Shown here piece by piece: positions 9,162 through 18,202 of a stretch of DNA of 64,000 nucleotides. The notes below the pieces were generated by a model that saw only the letters and a program-made list of their open reading frames with translations, made no database searches and was not told the DNA's origin. Position 1 is the stretch's first letter. Each line of letters opens with the position of its first letter. A program made the translations under genes and the position numbers. Source of the DNA: Mucilaginibacter sp. (GTDB taxonomy: Bacteria; Bacteroidota; Bacteroidia; Sphingobacteriales; Sphingobacteriaceae); the NCBI RefSeq assembly GCF_028288185.1, contig NZ_JAQBOF010000012.1, positions 1 through 64,000 of the forward strand, read 5' to 3'.

Positions 9162-10388
9162 TTAGTTTGTGTTTCTTTTAAAACTTCTTACGGCTAAAAT
9201 GGCGCTTAACAACATTAAAACCGCTCCAATTGCAAATGGTGCACCCGGAAACTGAAAAAACGAATTAGGTGTAGTGAAATAATAAAAGGATTCTGTCATT
9301 AACAAGGGGCCAAATATAGAGCTCAGGCTCATTAACCCTGTTAAACCACCCTGAAGGTTGCCTTGTTCGTTAGCAGGTACGCTGGTACTCATGTATCCCT
9401 GTAACGCAGGCCCTGCAATTCCACCCAAACAATAAGGCACCAAAAAAGCAAACATCATCCAGCCTTTGCTGGCAAACGCAAAAAGAATAAGGCCAATTGC
9501 ATATAATAATAACCCTACCCATATACTGCGTTCTTGTCCTAATTTCGGCAGTATTATTCGGATCAAACCTCCTTGGACTATAGCAATCATCAGCCCAACA
9601 AATCCAAGCGAGTAACCTACCCAAGCCTCGTTCCAGTGAAACTTAGACATTGTATAAAATGTCCATACGGTTTGCACCGCTTGAGCTGCAAAATATATAA
9701 GGAATAAAGAAAATGCCAGGCCGACAACAGATTTGTATTTTTTAAGTTGAAATACAGAAGTAAAGGGATTAATTTTTTTAAAATCAAGCGGCCTGCGATT
9801 TTCCGGTGATAAAGATTCGGGTAGAATAAAATAACCATAAGCTGCATTAATCAGCGCTAAAGCCGCCGCCGCGATAAATGGGTAATGCACATCGTATTTG
9901 CCTAATACCCCACCTATTACGGGCCCAATAATAAACCCTAAACCAAAGGCAACCCCCACCATTCCGAAATTAGCCGCGCGTTTCTCTGGTGTACTAATAT
10001 CTGCTATATAAGCTGTTGCTGTTGTAAAACTAGCGCCGGTAATTCCGGCAACAATACGCCCGACAAATAACCAACCTATAGTTGGCGCAAATGCCGAGAA
10101 TGCATAATCAATACTAAATCCTAGTAACGAGCAAAGCAATACCGGCCTGCGGCCAAATTTATCACTTAAATTACCTATTAAAGGAGCAAATGCAAATTGC
10201 ATGGTAGCATAAGCTGCGGTTAGCCAACCTGCATAACTTGATGCCTGGCTGATATCGCCTTTAATTAAATGTTCAATTAGCTTGGGTATAACTGGTATTA
10301 TAATCCCTAGTCCAATTATATCAATTAATAACGTCGCAAATATAAAACCTAATGCAGCTTGCTTTTTTGATTTAGCAGGTTGTTTCAT
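9162..10388 (-). CDS. MFS transporter, TCR/Tet-like (12 TM), tandem paralogue
   Basis: 408 residues, the upstream member of a tandem pair. Helix 1 has [18 protein letters not shown], the motif A loop reads [14 protein letters not shown], and the helix 4-5 segment is [21 protein letters not shown]. The late segment [22 protein letters not shown] also matches its neighbour closely. The two genes are 40 bases apart on the same strand and this one abuts the LOG-protein gene with no gap, so the three probably form one leftward transcript. Substrate cannot be read from sequence; TetA-type members export tetracyclines but most Bacteroidota relatives are uncharacterised. Confidence 0.9.
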   Translation of the reverse strand: MKQPAKSKKQAALGFIFATLLIDIIGLGIIIPVIPKLIEHLIKGDISQASSYAGWLTAAYATMQFAFAPLIGNLSDKFGRRPVLLCSLLGFSIDYAFSAFAPTIGWLFVGRIVAGITGASFTTATAYIADISTPEKRAANFGMVGVAFGLGFIIGPVIGGVLGKYDVHYPFIAAAALALINAAYGYFILPESLSPENRRPLDFKKINPFTSVFQLKKYKSVVGLAFSLFLIYFAAQAVQTVWTFYTMSKFHWNEAWVGYSLGFVGLMIAIVQGGLIRIILPKLGQERSIWVGLLLYAIGLILFAFASKGWMMFAFLVPYCLGGIAGPALQGYMSTSVPANEQGNLQGGLTGLMSLSSIFGPLLMTESFYYFTTPNSFFQFPGAPFAIGAVLMLLSAILAVRSFKRNTN

Positions 10389-11096
10389 CTAGAAATTCGG
10401 TTTCAATACGTATTTATCATAGAAACGGAAGATATGCTCAGTAGCTTCTTCGGCAGTATCAACCAGGCGATATAGATTCAGATCGTCCGGGTGGATGTTA
10501 TGTTCCTGGTTAAGCATTTTATCAACTACCCAGTTAAACAGGCCGCCCCAATATTCAACACCCACAAACACAATTGGGAAACGGGCAATTTTACCGGTTT
10601 GTATCAGGGTTATCGCCTCGAACGATTCATCTAAAGTTCCAAAGCCACCCGGTAGTACAATAAAGCCCTGCGAATATTTCATAAACATTACCTTGCGAAT
10701 AAAGAAATAGTCAAACTCCAGTACTTTATCTCTGTCGATATATCTATTGTGAAATTGCTCAAAGGGTAATTCAATATTTAAGCCTACCGATTTACCACCG
10801 GCCTCGTAAGCGCCTTTGTTAGCTGCCTCCATAATACCCGGCCCACCACCTGATATTACGCCATAGCCGCGCTCTGTAAGCAGGCGCGCTGTATCTTCGG
10901 CCAGTTTATAGTAAGGATTATCATTTTTTGTACGTGCTGATCCAAATATAGATACACATGGGCCAATTTTGGCCAGTTTCTCAAAGCCATCGACAAACTC
11001 GGCCATTATTTTAAATATCTGCCAGGAATCGGTTACTTTAATTTCTTGCCAGTTTTTGTTTTCAAACGCTTGTCTTATTTTTTCTTCTCCGGTCAT
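10389..11096 (-). CDS. LOG-family protein (TIGR00730 type nucleosidase-like Rossmann protein)
   Basis: 235 residues. The LOG/lysine-decarboxylase-like fold is shown by VSIFGSART near residue 50, SGGGPGIMEAANKGA, and the signature PGGFGTLDESFE (PGGxGTxxE). Family members hydrolyse nucleoside 5'-monophosphates to a base and ribose 5-phosphate, and those known as LOG release cytokinins; many were misnamed lysine decarboxylases. The specific substrate here is unknown. It ends one base before the MFS pair on the same strand, and its promoter would lie in or near the palindromic spacer at 11121-11256. Confidence 0.9.
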   Translation of the reverse strand: MTGEEKIRQAFENKNWQEIKVTDSWQIFKIMAEFVDGFEKLAKIGPCVSIFGSARTKNDNPYYKLAEDTARLLTERGYGVISGGGPGIMEAANKGAYEAGGKSVGLNIELPFEQFHNRYIDRDKVLEFDYFFIRKVMFMKYSQGFIVLPGGFGTLDESFEAITLIQTGKIARFPIVFVGVEYWGGLFNWVVDKMLNQEHNIHPDDLNLYRLVDTAEEATEHIFRFYDKYVLKPNF

Positions 11097-11120
11097 ATCA
11101 AAATTATTATCAGTTCAATT

Positions 11121-11256
11121 ACTCACCCGGTCATCGCTTCGCTCGACCACCCTCTCTTCCGCAAGCGGTAAAGAGGGTTTATTTTCTTTTATTTTTAGCC
11201 CTCTTTCCGCCGAAGGCGAAGAGAGGGTCGCCCAGCGAAGCGTTGGCGGGGTGAGT
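11121..11256. repeat. Long imperfect palindromic repeat
   Basis: The outer arms ACTCACCC and GGGTGAGT, then CGCTTCGCT/AGCGAAGCG and CCCTCTTCCGC-type words on both sides, enclose an AT-rich centre near 11180-11200. The arms are imperfect copies in opposite orientation. It sits between the LOG gene start and the symporter end. Confidence 0.75.
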
Positions 11257-11286
11257 AACAGCGCCAAATGCTTCGCCAGGTATATG

Positions 11287-12771
11287 TTAATGAACTACTG
11301 CCGCTTTTGTTTTAGCTGATGAGCTAAGCAGCAAGCCTGCAAAGGTAATAATTCCGTTGAGCAGGATGAGTTCGTTATCAAAAGTATAACCAAATAACTT
11401 AGCCGAGTTTGCACTAAGGTAATAACATATAGCCGGCGATATAAGGCAAATAAAGGGTACCAACTTATCTTTAACCTGCCTGCCGCTCATAAATAACCCA
11501 AACGAGTACAACCCCAGCAGCGGCCCGTAAGTGTACGAAGCTACTTTAAAAATGGCACTCACCACCGCGTCATTATTAATAGAGTTAAATATTATAATGG
11601 TTAAGAACAGGAACCCGGAAAAAGCCACATGCACATAATGCCGTGTGTTAATCATTTTTTTGCTGTTGATATCCTTGCCTTTGTTGAAGTTTAAAAAGTC
11701 TACACAAAATGAGGTGGTCAAGGCTGTTAATGCAGAATCTGTTGTGGCAAATGTTGCCGCAGTTAGCCCCAGCATAAACACTATGGCGGGCACTACACCC
11801 AAATATTTTAAGGCGATGGTAGGGTAGAGGTAATCGGTTTTGGGTACTGTGATGCCATAACGTGTGGCATACATGTACAGCAAAGCGCCCACACTTAAAA
11901 AGAAAATATTGATAACCACAAATACAGCCGTAAAGCTGAACATGTTTTTTTGCGCTTCGCGGATGTTTTTAAGGCTAAGGTTTTTTTGCATCAGGTCCTG
12001 ATCAAGCCCTGTCATACCTATAGTAATAAACATACCACCAATAAACTGCTTGCTGAAGTGGAAGTGACTGGTAAGGAAATCATTAAAGAAAAACACTTTG
12101 GAGTAGCTGCTGGTTTTAATGGCATCCACCGCCTCGAAAATATTAAAGTTCATGGCGCGGCAAATAAAGAATATCGACAGAAAAACCGATGAAACCAGGA
12201 ATAAAGTTTGCAAACTGTCTGTTATAATAATAGTCTTTAACCCACCCTTAAAGGTATAAGCCCATATTAATAGCAGGCATATCAACACCGTAACCGCGAA
12301 AGGCACGCCGTAACTATCAAAAATAAACTTCTGTAATACAATAACCACCAGGTACAACCTAAACGATGAGCCAATTACCCGGCTTATTAAAAATATGCCG
12401 GCTGCTGTTTTATAACTCCAGGTACCTAACGCGTGCTCAATATAGCTGTAAATCGAGGTCAGCTTCATTCGGTAATACAATGGCAACAATACGGTGGCTA
12501 TAATGATAAACCCCGCCGCATTACCCAACACAAATTGAAAATAGGCAAACTCATCGCCACTTGGCGCGCCAACTTTGCCGGGTACTGATATAAAAGTTAC
12601 ACCACTTAACGCTGTGCCTATCATCCCAAAGGCAACTAAATACCATTTGGAGTTTCTATTGGCTACAAAGAAGGTGTCGTTATCGGATGATTTACGGGAG
12701 GTCAGCCACGATATTACCAGTAATACTAAAAAATAACCAACTATAAATGAGAGTAATATTCCAGGAGACAT
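11287..12771 (-). CDS. Sodium:solute symporter (SSS family)
   Basis: About 494 residues with some 13 membrane helices, the usual size for SSS symporters. The family core is visible in FGMIGTALSGVTFISVPG (helix 2), TFKGGLKTIIITDSLQTL, FIGGMFITIGMTGLDQDLMQ and LGLTAATFATTDSALTAL, the last containing Ser/Thr residues that form the Na+ site in relatives. It imports a small solute with sodium; the substrate (sugar, acid or other) is not deducible. I use ATG 12771 (MSPGILL). A TTG six codons upstream is possible but begins close to a palindromic repeat. Confidence 0.9.
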   Translation of the reverse strand: MSPGILLSFIVGYFLVLLVISWLTSRKSSDNDTFFVANRNSKWYLVAFGMIGTALSGVTFISVPGKVGAPSGDEFAYFQFVLGNAAGFIIIATVLLPLYYRMKLTSIYSYIEHALGTWSYKTAAGIFLISRVIGSSFRLYLVVIVLQKFIFDSYGVPFAVTVLICLLLIWAYTFKGGLKTIIITDSLQTLFLVSSVFLSIFFICRAMNFNIFEAVDAIKTSSYSKVFFFNDFLTSHFHFSKQFIGGMFITIGMTGLDQDLMQKNLSLKNIREAQKNMFSFTAVFVVINIFFLSVGALLYMYATRYGITVPKTDYLYPTIALKYLGVVPAIVFMLGLTAATFATTDSALTALTTSFCVDFLNFNKGKDINSKKMINTRHYVHVAFSGFLFLTIIIFNSINNDAVVSAIFKVASYTYGPLLGLYSFGLFMSGRQVKDKLVPFICLISPAICYYLSANSAKLFGYTFDNELILLNGIITFAGLLLSSSAKTKAAVVH

Positions 12772-12789
12772 ATGCGTTTGTTTAGACAA

Positions 12790-12872
12790 CTGTCATTTCG
12801 AACGAGGTACGAGGATAAATCTTGTACACTTTATATGTAGTACAAGATTTCTCACTATCGTTCGAATGACAG
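12790..12872. repeat. Nested palindromic repeat, CTGTCATTTCGAACGA-type
   Basis: The outer arms are CTGTCATTTCGAACGA (12790-12805) and its near-perfect complement at 12858-12872 (one base deleted). The inner arms AAATCTTGTAC (12817-12827) and GTACAAGATTT (12840-12850) are perfect. A second copy of the same design with different inner words lies at 49189-49347. It separates the divergent symporter and recR. Confidence 0.85.
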
Positions 12873-12996
12873 TCTTAATATTCCTGCACACAAGTTATGT
12901 ATAGTACTTCATTAAACAAAAAAACTTTCTGACTTCTAATAAATCTTTCGGACTTACGGTCTTTCCGACTTGCGGACTATTAACTATCTTCGCTTA

Positions 12997-13614
12997 ATGA
13001 ATTTCTCTTCTAAATTATTAGAAAACGCTGTTGCCGAGTTTGCAAAGTTACCGGGAGTAGGGCAAAAAACTGCTTTGCGATTGGTATTGCATCTGCTTAA
13101 TCAGGATAAAGAAGATGTTCAGAAGTTTAGCGCTACTATAACTAAACTGCGTAACGAAATTCAGTTCTGCAAAACTTGCCATAATATTTCAGACCAACCT
13201 GTTTGCGAGATATGTGCATCACACAAGCGCGACCATAGCCTGATTTGCGTTGTTGAAGATACCCGCGATGTAATGGCTATTGAAAACACCAGTCAATACA
13301 ACGGTGTGTACCATGTTTTAGGTGGATTGATATCGCCAATGGATGGCATTGGCCCATCAGACTTGCAGGTTGATACACTGGTTGAACGCTTAAATGGTGA
13401 AGAAGTAAAAGAAGTTATTTTCGCGTTAAGCGCCACAATGGAAGGAGATACCACAATTTTCTATCTGCATAAAAGATTAAAACAATTTAATATAAGTATC
13501 TCAACAATAGCTCGTGGCATAGCCTTTGGAGGAGAATTGGAGTACGTAGATGAGATTACACTAGGTCGGTCCATCACTACACGTGTTCCGTATGAAAATT
13601 CTTTATCCAGGTAA
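12997..13614 (+). CDS. recR: Recombination mediator RecR
   Basis: RecR works with RecO (and RecF) to load RecA on gapped DNA. From ATG 12997 the product is 205 residues. It has the helix-hairpin-helix [17 protein letters not shown] (18-34), a zinc finger with Cys 58, 61, 70 and 73 (CKTC...CEIC), and a Toprim domain beginning [15 protein letters not shown]. All landmarks of RecR are present and the length is normal. A TATCTTCG box ends 4 bases before the ATG, so the mRNA may begin at or near the start codon. The next gene follows after two bases, suggesting coupled transcription with the glycosyltransferase and SDR genes. Confidence 0.95.
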   Translation: MNFSSKLLENAVAEFAKLPGVGQKTALRLVLHLLNQDKEDVQKFSATITKLRNEIQFCKTCHNISDQPVCEICASHKRDHSLICVVEDTRDVMAIENTSQYNGVYHVLGGLISPMDGIGPSDLQVDTLVERLNGEEVKEVIFALSATMEGDTTIFYLHKRLKQFNISISTIARGIAFGGELEYVDEITLGRSITTRVPYENSLSR

Positions 13615-13616
13615 GT

Positions 13617-14450
13617 ATGAAACTATCGGTAATAATTGTTAATCACAACCATTGTGATCTGCTAAAAATTGCACTAAATTCTTTAATTAAAGCTACAAAA
13701 AGCTTTGATTATGAGTTAATTATAGTCGACAATGCATCAACCGATAATTCAGTTGAAATGCTGGCCGCGGAATATCCTGATCTGCGTTTACTTACGAACG
13801 CAGTTGACGAAGGTGTTGCAAAAGGCAGCAACCAGGGGATAGAAGTGTCCAGAGGCGAGTATGTTTTACTAGTCAATGCGGATACTATTTGCGGCAAAGA
13901 GACTTTGGACAAAGTAATTGATTTTATGGATGTCCACGTAGATGCCAGCGGACTAGGGGTAAGAATGTTAGGCCCGCAAGGTAGTTTCTTACCAGAGTCA
14001 AATCGCGGCTTAACAAAACCATGGATGGCTTTTTTTAAGCTGATAGGCTTTGGTAAAAATCTGCCTAAAACACGTCTGTCAAATCGTAACCATAAGGTGT
14101 GGGTAGAAGAGTTTCAAACATCAGAGATAGATATACTTGCAGATGGTTTTATGTTGATACGCCGTTCTGTTTTAAACGAAGTTGGTTTGTTGGATGAGCG
14201 CTTTGTACAATACGGCCATAATATTGATCTCTCTTATAGGATGAGGCTGCATGGGTTTAAAAATTACTACTTCCCCAAAACCTATATTATCAACTTTAAA
14301 AGCCAAAATCAGCCAAAATTTAGCTGGCATTATATAAAGAGTTTTTATGGCGCTATGCTTATATTCGCTGCCAAGTACCTGTTTAAATTGCCTGAAATAA
14401 AAATAGAAGGCATGCAACTGTACCCGGCAAAATATGAAGTTGAACAATAA
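13617..14450 (+). CDS. Glycosyltransferase family 2 protein
   Basis: 277 residues with a GT-A nucleotide-sugar transferase fold. LSVIIVNHNHCDLLKIAL opens the domain, IIVDNASTDNSVEML carries the nucleotide-binding Asp, and VLLVNADTICG stands where the metal-binding DxD is expected (NAD, so the first Asp is replaced). The DGFMLIRRSVLNEVGLLDERF block is typical of rhamnosyltransferase-like GT2 proteins. No membrane helices are clear. Its acceptor is unknown; a role in surface polysaccharide is likely but the gene is not in a polysaccharide cluster. It overlaps the SDR gene by 17 bases, which implies translational coupling. Confidence 0.85.
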   Translation: MKLSVIIVNHNHCDLLKIALNSLIKATKSFDYELIIVDNASTDNSVEMLAAEYPDLRLLTNAVDEGVAKGSNQGIEVSRGEYVLLVNADTICGKETLDKVIDFMDVHVDASGLGVRMLGPQGSFLPESNRGLTKPWMAFFKLIGFGKNLPKTRLSNRNHKVWVEEFQTSEIDILADGFMLIRRSVLNEVGLLDERFVQYGHNIDLSYRMRLHGFKNYYFPKTYIINFKSQNQPKFSWHYIKSFYGAMLIFAAKYLFKLPEIKIEGMQLYPAKYEVEQ

Positions 14451-15249
14451 GATAATAATTATAACTGGTGCGTCATCGGGCATCGGCAAATCATTAGCAG
14501 AAGAATTTGCACGACGCGGCGCTAGCCTGGTTTTAGCTGCTCGTCAATATGTTACCCTATGCGAAATAGCACAATCCCTGCAAGATCAATATCAAATTAA
14601 AGCCGTAGCTGTACAATGCGATGTAGCTATAGAAAGCGATTGTGAGCATTTAATACAGCAGGCCCTGACAACTTTCGGTAAAATCGACATACTAGTAAAC
14701 AACGCAGGTATATCTATGCGTGCGCTGTTTAAAGACGCTGATGTACAAGTCTTAAAAACACTGATGGATGTTAATTTTTGGGGGACGGTTTATTGTACCA
14801 AATATGCATTGCCCGAGATATTAAAAACACAAGGATCTGTAGTAGGGGTGTCGTCCATTGCCGGCTACAAAGGTTTACCGGGACGGACAGGCTATTCGGC
14901 ATCAAAATTTGCGATGAATGGTTTCCTGGATGCTTTACGGGTGGAGAATTTAAAAACCGGTGTACATGTAATGACCGCCTGCCCGGGATTTACCGCGTCA
15001 AATATTCGCAATACAGCCTTAAATAAAGACGGTAATCAACAAGGCGAAAGCACACTGCACGAAGAAAAAATGATGACATCAGACGAAGTAGCCAAAATTA
15101 TAGCTGATGGCGTCGAAAACCGTTCACGCACTTTAATTTTGACAGGACAAGGAAAGCTCACCGTGTTTTTAAGCAAGCTAATACCGGGTGTGCTGGATAA
15201 GTTGGTTTATAACGTTTTTGCAAAAGAGAAGGACGCATTGTTGAAATAG
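14434..15249 (+). CDS. Short-chain dehydrogenase/reductase (SDR)
   Basis: 271 residues of a classical SDR. The dinucleotide-binding TGASSGIG is at 11-18, NNAG at about 89-92, the catalytic Ser in SSIAG, and Tyr154 and Lys158 lie in YSASK. LAARQ after the second strand, with an Arg, suggests NADP rather than NAD. The C-terminus is hydrophobic and basic (KLTVFLSKLIPGVLDKLVY), as in membrane-associated relatives of the DltE/YqjQ type. The substrate is unknown. It is translationally coupled to the GT2 gene and faces the Kir channel gene. Confidence 0.88.
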   Translation: MKLNNKIIIITGASSGIGKSLAEEFARRGASLVLAARQYVTLCEIAQSLQDQYQIKAVAVQCDVAIESDCEHLIQQALTTFGKIDILVNNAGISMRALFKDADVQVLKTLMDVNFWGTVYCTKYALPEILKTQGSVVGVSSIAGYKGLPGRTGYSASKFAMNGFLDALRVENLKTGVHVMTACPGFTASNIRNTALNKDGNQQGESTLHEEKMMTSDEVAKIIADGVENRSRTLILTGQGKLTVFLSKLIPGVLDKLVYNVFAKEKDALLK

Positions 15250-15260
15250 ATTTCATGGAT

Positions 15261-15303
15261 CATTGTTAATGATACTATTAACAATGGACTATCAACCATC
15301 AAC
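15261..15303. repeat. Palindrome plus word repeat between convergent genes
   Basis: CATTGTTAAT (15261-15270) and ATTAACAATG (15277-15286) form a perfect 10-bp stem with a 6-base loop. It is followed by ATCAACCATCAACTA, which contains the Kir gene stop. The same words make up the inverted repeats around the four-helix-bundle gene at 34.7-35.2 kb. It may also act as a bidirectional terminator, although no long T-run follows. Confidence 0.7.
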
Positions 15304-16242
15304 TAATTCATAATCATCAATCTTATCCAAATTTAAAACAATGCGCCCTTCTTCGTCACGGTCAAAAGTCGGTTTAAACTTGGCTCCCCAAACAATCTCA
15401 TCATACATGTAGGAAGTGCGCGAATGTACCGTTTGCGAAAATGTATCATCAAAAGCTTTTAACAATACAGCAAAACTAGCTTCGCCGTTTGCCATTTCTT
15501 CGGGCGTTATGTCTTTTAACGGACTGTCATTATCAAGCGAATGCACAACGGTCCAGCTAAGCGTTAATATGCTTACCCGTTTTCTTTCTAGTTCTAATGA
15601 TAAAAACCGGCGAATTTTTTTGCCGTCAACGTCTTCGTTATACGAGAATATGACCTCCATCTGTAGGTCTATCAACGTATTTCTACGCAGATTGGTAAGC
15701 CTGAACATCAATCCTTTACCATTGTCACGATAAGGGGCAACCAGCAAATGCTCACTATATTTTATTTTTGCTGATGGCCTTGAAAAGCGTCCGTACAATA
15801 AACCGGTTGCTAATGCGAAGGCCAATAATCCCATCATGGACTCGAATGCCGCTACACTATTAGCTGCCATACCATGCGGACTTATATGACCATAACCTAC
15901 CGTTGATATTGTTTGGGCCGAAAAGAAAAACGCATCCATAAAGCGATAAAAAAAGGTATTTCCAACCGCGCCATTTAAGGTTCCTGGACCTAAAGACACA
16001 TATATAAACGCGAAAATTATATTAGCCGTTAAATATCCGGACAATACCAATAGCCAAAATTTAGCCCAACTCATGGTAATTAGGGTGTGGTAATTATTGG
16101 AAGTGTTAAAAATAGATAATCCTTTACGCTTTACATTTATAGACCCATCGCGGTTTACCAGGCGTTGGCTCCTTATTACTGCTTGCGTGCCGAAACCGAG
16201 GTCATCTTCTGGGTTGAATTTTCTTTTAGGTAGTATGGCCAT
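15292..16242 (-). CDS. Inward-rectifier potassium channel (KirBac type)
   Basis: 316 residues. An outer helix (about 60-83) precedes a pore helix and the K+ selectivity filter TVGYG at 114-118. An inner helix follows (about 126-150). The large cytoplasmic Ig-like Kir domain shows FRLTNLRRNTLIDLQMEVI, SWTVVHSLDNDSPL and SYMYDEIVWGAKFKP, all characteristic of KirBac channels. The product should be a tetrameric inner-membrane K+ channel gated by lipids or pH. The gene is monocistronic and divergent from the trp operon. Confidence 0.95.
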   Translation of the reverse strand: MAILPKRKFNPEDDLGFGTQAVIRSQRLVNRDGSINVKRKGLSIFNTSNNYHTLITMSWAKFWLLVLSGYLTANIIFAFIYVSLGPGTLNGAVGNTFFYRFMDAFFFSAQTISTVGYGHISPHGMAANSVAAFESMMGLLAFALATGLLYGRFSRPSAKIKYSEHLLVAPYRDNGKGLMFRLTNLRRNTLIDLQMEVIFSYNEDVDGKKIRRFLSLELERKRVSILTLSWTVVHSLDNDSPLKDITPEEMANGEASFAVLLKAFDDTFSQTVHSRTSYMYDEIVWGAKFKPTFDRDEEGRIVLNLDKIDDYELVDG

Positions 16243-16362
16243 GTTAGTGAGTTGTTGCTTGAGTTTATGGTTGAAAAAGTTTAATTTGATACTGAAATTG
16301 ACTATTCATATAATCAACTCAATCAACTAATGTAACTTAACCACGTAAAAATATCATTCTGC

Positions 16363-16393
16363 TTGCTTTTAGGAAAAACTATTTCCATATTTG
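16363..16393 (+). promoter_or_regulatory. Candidate trp promoter
   Basis: TTG at 16363-16365 and CATATTTG at 16386-16393 are separated by 20 bases, matching the Bacteroidota TTG-N19-TAnnTTTG pattern except for the first base of the -7 box. Transcription would start just before the leader peptide ATG at 16401. Confidence 0.55.
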
Positions 16394-16400
16394 TCTCATA

Positions 16401-16448
16401 ATGATAATTAAAAGTTTAAATAATAATTGGTGGTGGCTTAACGATTAA
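16401..16448 (+). CDS. trpL: trp leader peptide (three consecutive Trp codons)
   Basis: The frame MIIKSLNNNWWWLND (15 codons plus TAA) contains TGG TGG TGG at 16428-16436. Trp is the rarest amino acid, so three in a row directly upstream of trpDFBA and directly before a terminator hairpin is the hallmark of a leader peptide that senses charged tRNA-Trp. The stop codon lies in the loop of the first hairpin, as expected if the terminating ribosome blocks segments 1 and 2. It is a regulatory peptide with no other expected function. The ATG is followed by AT-rich codons, and the probable transcript start is only a few bases upstream. Confidence 0.88.
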   Translation: MIIKSLNNNWWWLND

Positions 16449-16516
16449 AATCGTAAGGCAAACTCCTGTTATTATAAAAATATATTTAAAGGGTTGCCGT
16501 AAGGTAACCCTTTTTT
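16436..16516 (+). terminator. trp attenuator (pause hairpin, antiterminator, terminator)
   Basis: Hairpin 1:2 pairs GCTTAACGAT (16436-16445) with ATCGTAAGGC (16450-16459) around TAAA, one mismatch. The antiterminator pairs GGCAA in 16457-16466 with TTGCC in GGGTTGCC (16491-16498). The terminator pairs GGGTTGCC with GGTAACCC (16503-16510) around GTAA, followed by six T at 16511-16516. The antiterminator uses strands of both other hairpins, so stalling at the Trp codons would free it and let transcription continue into trpD. Confidence 0.88.
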
Positions 16517-16569
16517 GTTAACAACGTTTAATGGCCTTTTTAATTTAAACATCCCTTTTAAGGGTATAT

Positions 16570-17559
16570 ATGAAACAAATACTTAACCATCTTTTTGAAA
16601 ATAAAACACTTACCCGCGAGCAGGCAAAAGATATTTTAACGCTGATATCGCAGGGTATGTATAATAACTCGCAAATGGCTGCTTTTATGACAGCCTATTG
16701 TATGCGCACCATAACAGTTACCGAATTAGAAGGGTTTAGGGATGCAATGCAAGAGCTATGTTTAGCCGTTGATTTAGGCACAAATGATCTGATAGACCTA
16801 TGCGGTACCGGTGGTGATGGTAAGGATACATTTAATATTTCAACGCTGGCATCGCTTGTTGTTGCCGGTGCTGGTTATAAAGTTGCTAAACATGGTAACT
16901 ATGGTGTGTCATCAAGTTGCGGGTCATCAAACGTGATGGAATACTTGGGCTATAAGTTCACCAATAATATTGACGAGTTGAAACAAACTATTGATAGGGC
17001 AAATATTTGCTTTCTGCATGCGCCGTTATTTCACCCGGCAATGAAAATAGTTGCTCCAATACGCAAGGAACTGGGGATTAAAACATTTTTTAATATGCTG
17101 GGGCCAATGATCAATCCTTCAAAGCCTAAAAATCAATTAGTTGGAGTTTATAACTTAGAGTTGGCACGTATGTACGCTTATCTTTACCAGCGGTCTGACA
17201 AAAAATATACTATTTTAAATGCACTTGAGGGGTATGACGAAATTTCATTAACCTGCGATTTTAAAACTTTTACACCCGATGGAGAGAAGATAAATACATT
17301 AAAAGATTTGGGTTTTGAACGTTTAGACCCATCGGCAATAGTAGGGGGTAGTACGGTGAGCGAATCGGCAGCTATATTTATGCAGGTGCTTACCGGCGAT
17401 GCTACATCTGCACAAAATAATGTGGTTTTGGCTAACGCGGCTTTGGCAATTAAAACCATCAATCCGCAAAATAGCTTTGCCGATTGTTTTTATGAAGCTG
17501 AGAAATCTTTACTCAGCAAAAAAGCATTAACAAGTTTTAAAACTTTGATCGGCAATTAA
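16570..17559 (+). CDS. trpD: Anthranilate phosphoribosyltransferase
   Basis: TrpD joins anthranilate to PRPP, the second dedicated step of tryptophan synthesis. 329 residues, normal length. The PRPP site GTGGDGKDTFNISTLAS (about 79-95) is intact. KHGNYGVSSSCGSSNVMEYLG, in the active-site loop, and FLHAPLFHPAMK further on are also family hallmarks. It is the first structural gene after the attenuator. trpE, trpG and trpC, which often accompany it, are not present before or after, so the pathway must be split between loci. trpF follows after one base. Confidence 0.97.
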   Translation: MKQILNHLFENKTLTREQAKDILTLISQGMYNNSQMAAFMTAYCMRTITVTELEGFRDAMQELCLAVDLGTNDLIDLCGTGGDGKDTFNISTLASLVVAGAGYKVAKHGNYGVSSSCGSSNVMEYLGYKFTNNIDELKQTIDRANICFLHAPLFHPAMKIVAPIRKELGIKTFFNMLGPMINPSKPKNQLVGVYNLELARMYAYLYQRSDKKYTILNALEGYDEISLTCDFKTFTPDGEKINTLKDLGFERLDPSAIVGGSTVSESAAIFMQVLTGDATSAQNNVVLANAALAIKTINPQNSFADCFYEAEKSLLSKKALTSFKTLIGN

Positions 17560-17560
17560 A

Positions 17561-18202
17561 ATGAAGATAAAGGTTTGCGGGTTAAAATATCCCGACAATA
17601 TAAAAGCTGTAGCAGATCTGGCTCCCGATTATGTGGGCTTTATTTACTATGGCCGTTCGCCACGCTTTGTGGACGATATTGCTGCCGATACTTTAGCAAA
17701 TGTACCTGCGTCTATTTATAAAACCGCGGTTTTTGTTGATGAAGACCGGCAGACAATAAGCAAGCTTATTACCCAATATGGCTTTGATGCTATACAATTG
17801 CATGGTAATGAAAGTGCCGATTTTGCAAACTCATTTAAAGGTAAAGTGCAGGTTATTAAAGCCTTTGGTTTAAACGAGGATTTCGACTTTAGCCGGTTAA
17901 ATGCTTACACCAACAAAGTAGATTATTTTCTGTTCGATACCAAGACAGACATATACGGCGGCTCGGGAAAAACATTTAACTGGGATGTTTTAGAAAAATA
18001 TAAGCTAAACGTGCCATTTTTTTTAAGCGGAGGTTTAAGTTTGGATAATTTAGAGCAGGTTGCTAAAATTACACACCCACAATTTTATGGAGTGGATCTG
18101 AATAGTAGGTTCGAGACCACACCGGGATTAAAAGATATAGAAAAATTAAAGCAGGCTTTTAGCTTGATAAAACAACATACTACGCATGAAATACGGAGTT
18201 AA
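17561..18202 (+). CDS. trpF: Phosphoribosylanthranilate isomerase
   Basis: TrpF isomerises phosphoribosylanthranilate to the carboxyphenylamino-deoxyribulose phosphate. 213 residues of a (beta/alpha)8 barrel. [13 protein letters not shown] carries the catalytic Cys (C6), and DAIQLHGNE and [10 protein letters not shown] are the other family blocks; [13 protein letters not shown] residues supply the catalytic Asp region ([20 protein letters not shown]). It overlaps trpB by 17 bases, so the two are translationally coupled. trpC is absent here; in many bacteria it is fused to or next to trpF. Confidence 0.97.
   Translation: MKIKVCGLKYPDNIKAVADLAPDYVGFIYYGRSPRFVDDIAADTLANVPASIYKTAVFVDEDRQTISKLITQYGFDAIQLHGNESADFANSFKGKVQVIKAFGLNEDFDFSRLNAYTNKVDYFLFDTKTDIYGGSGKTFNWDVLEKYKLNVPFFLSGGLSLDNLEQVAKITHPQFYGVDLNSRFETTPGLKDIEKLKQAFSLIKQHTTHEIRS

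Noticed and set aside
9370..9847. Minus-strand frames inside the second MFS gene
   Set aside because: They are shifted frames of a well-supported transporter gene.
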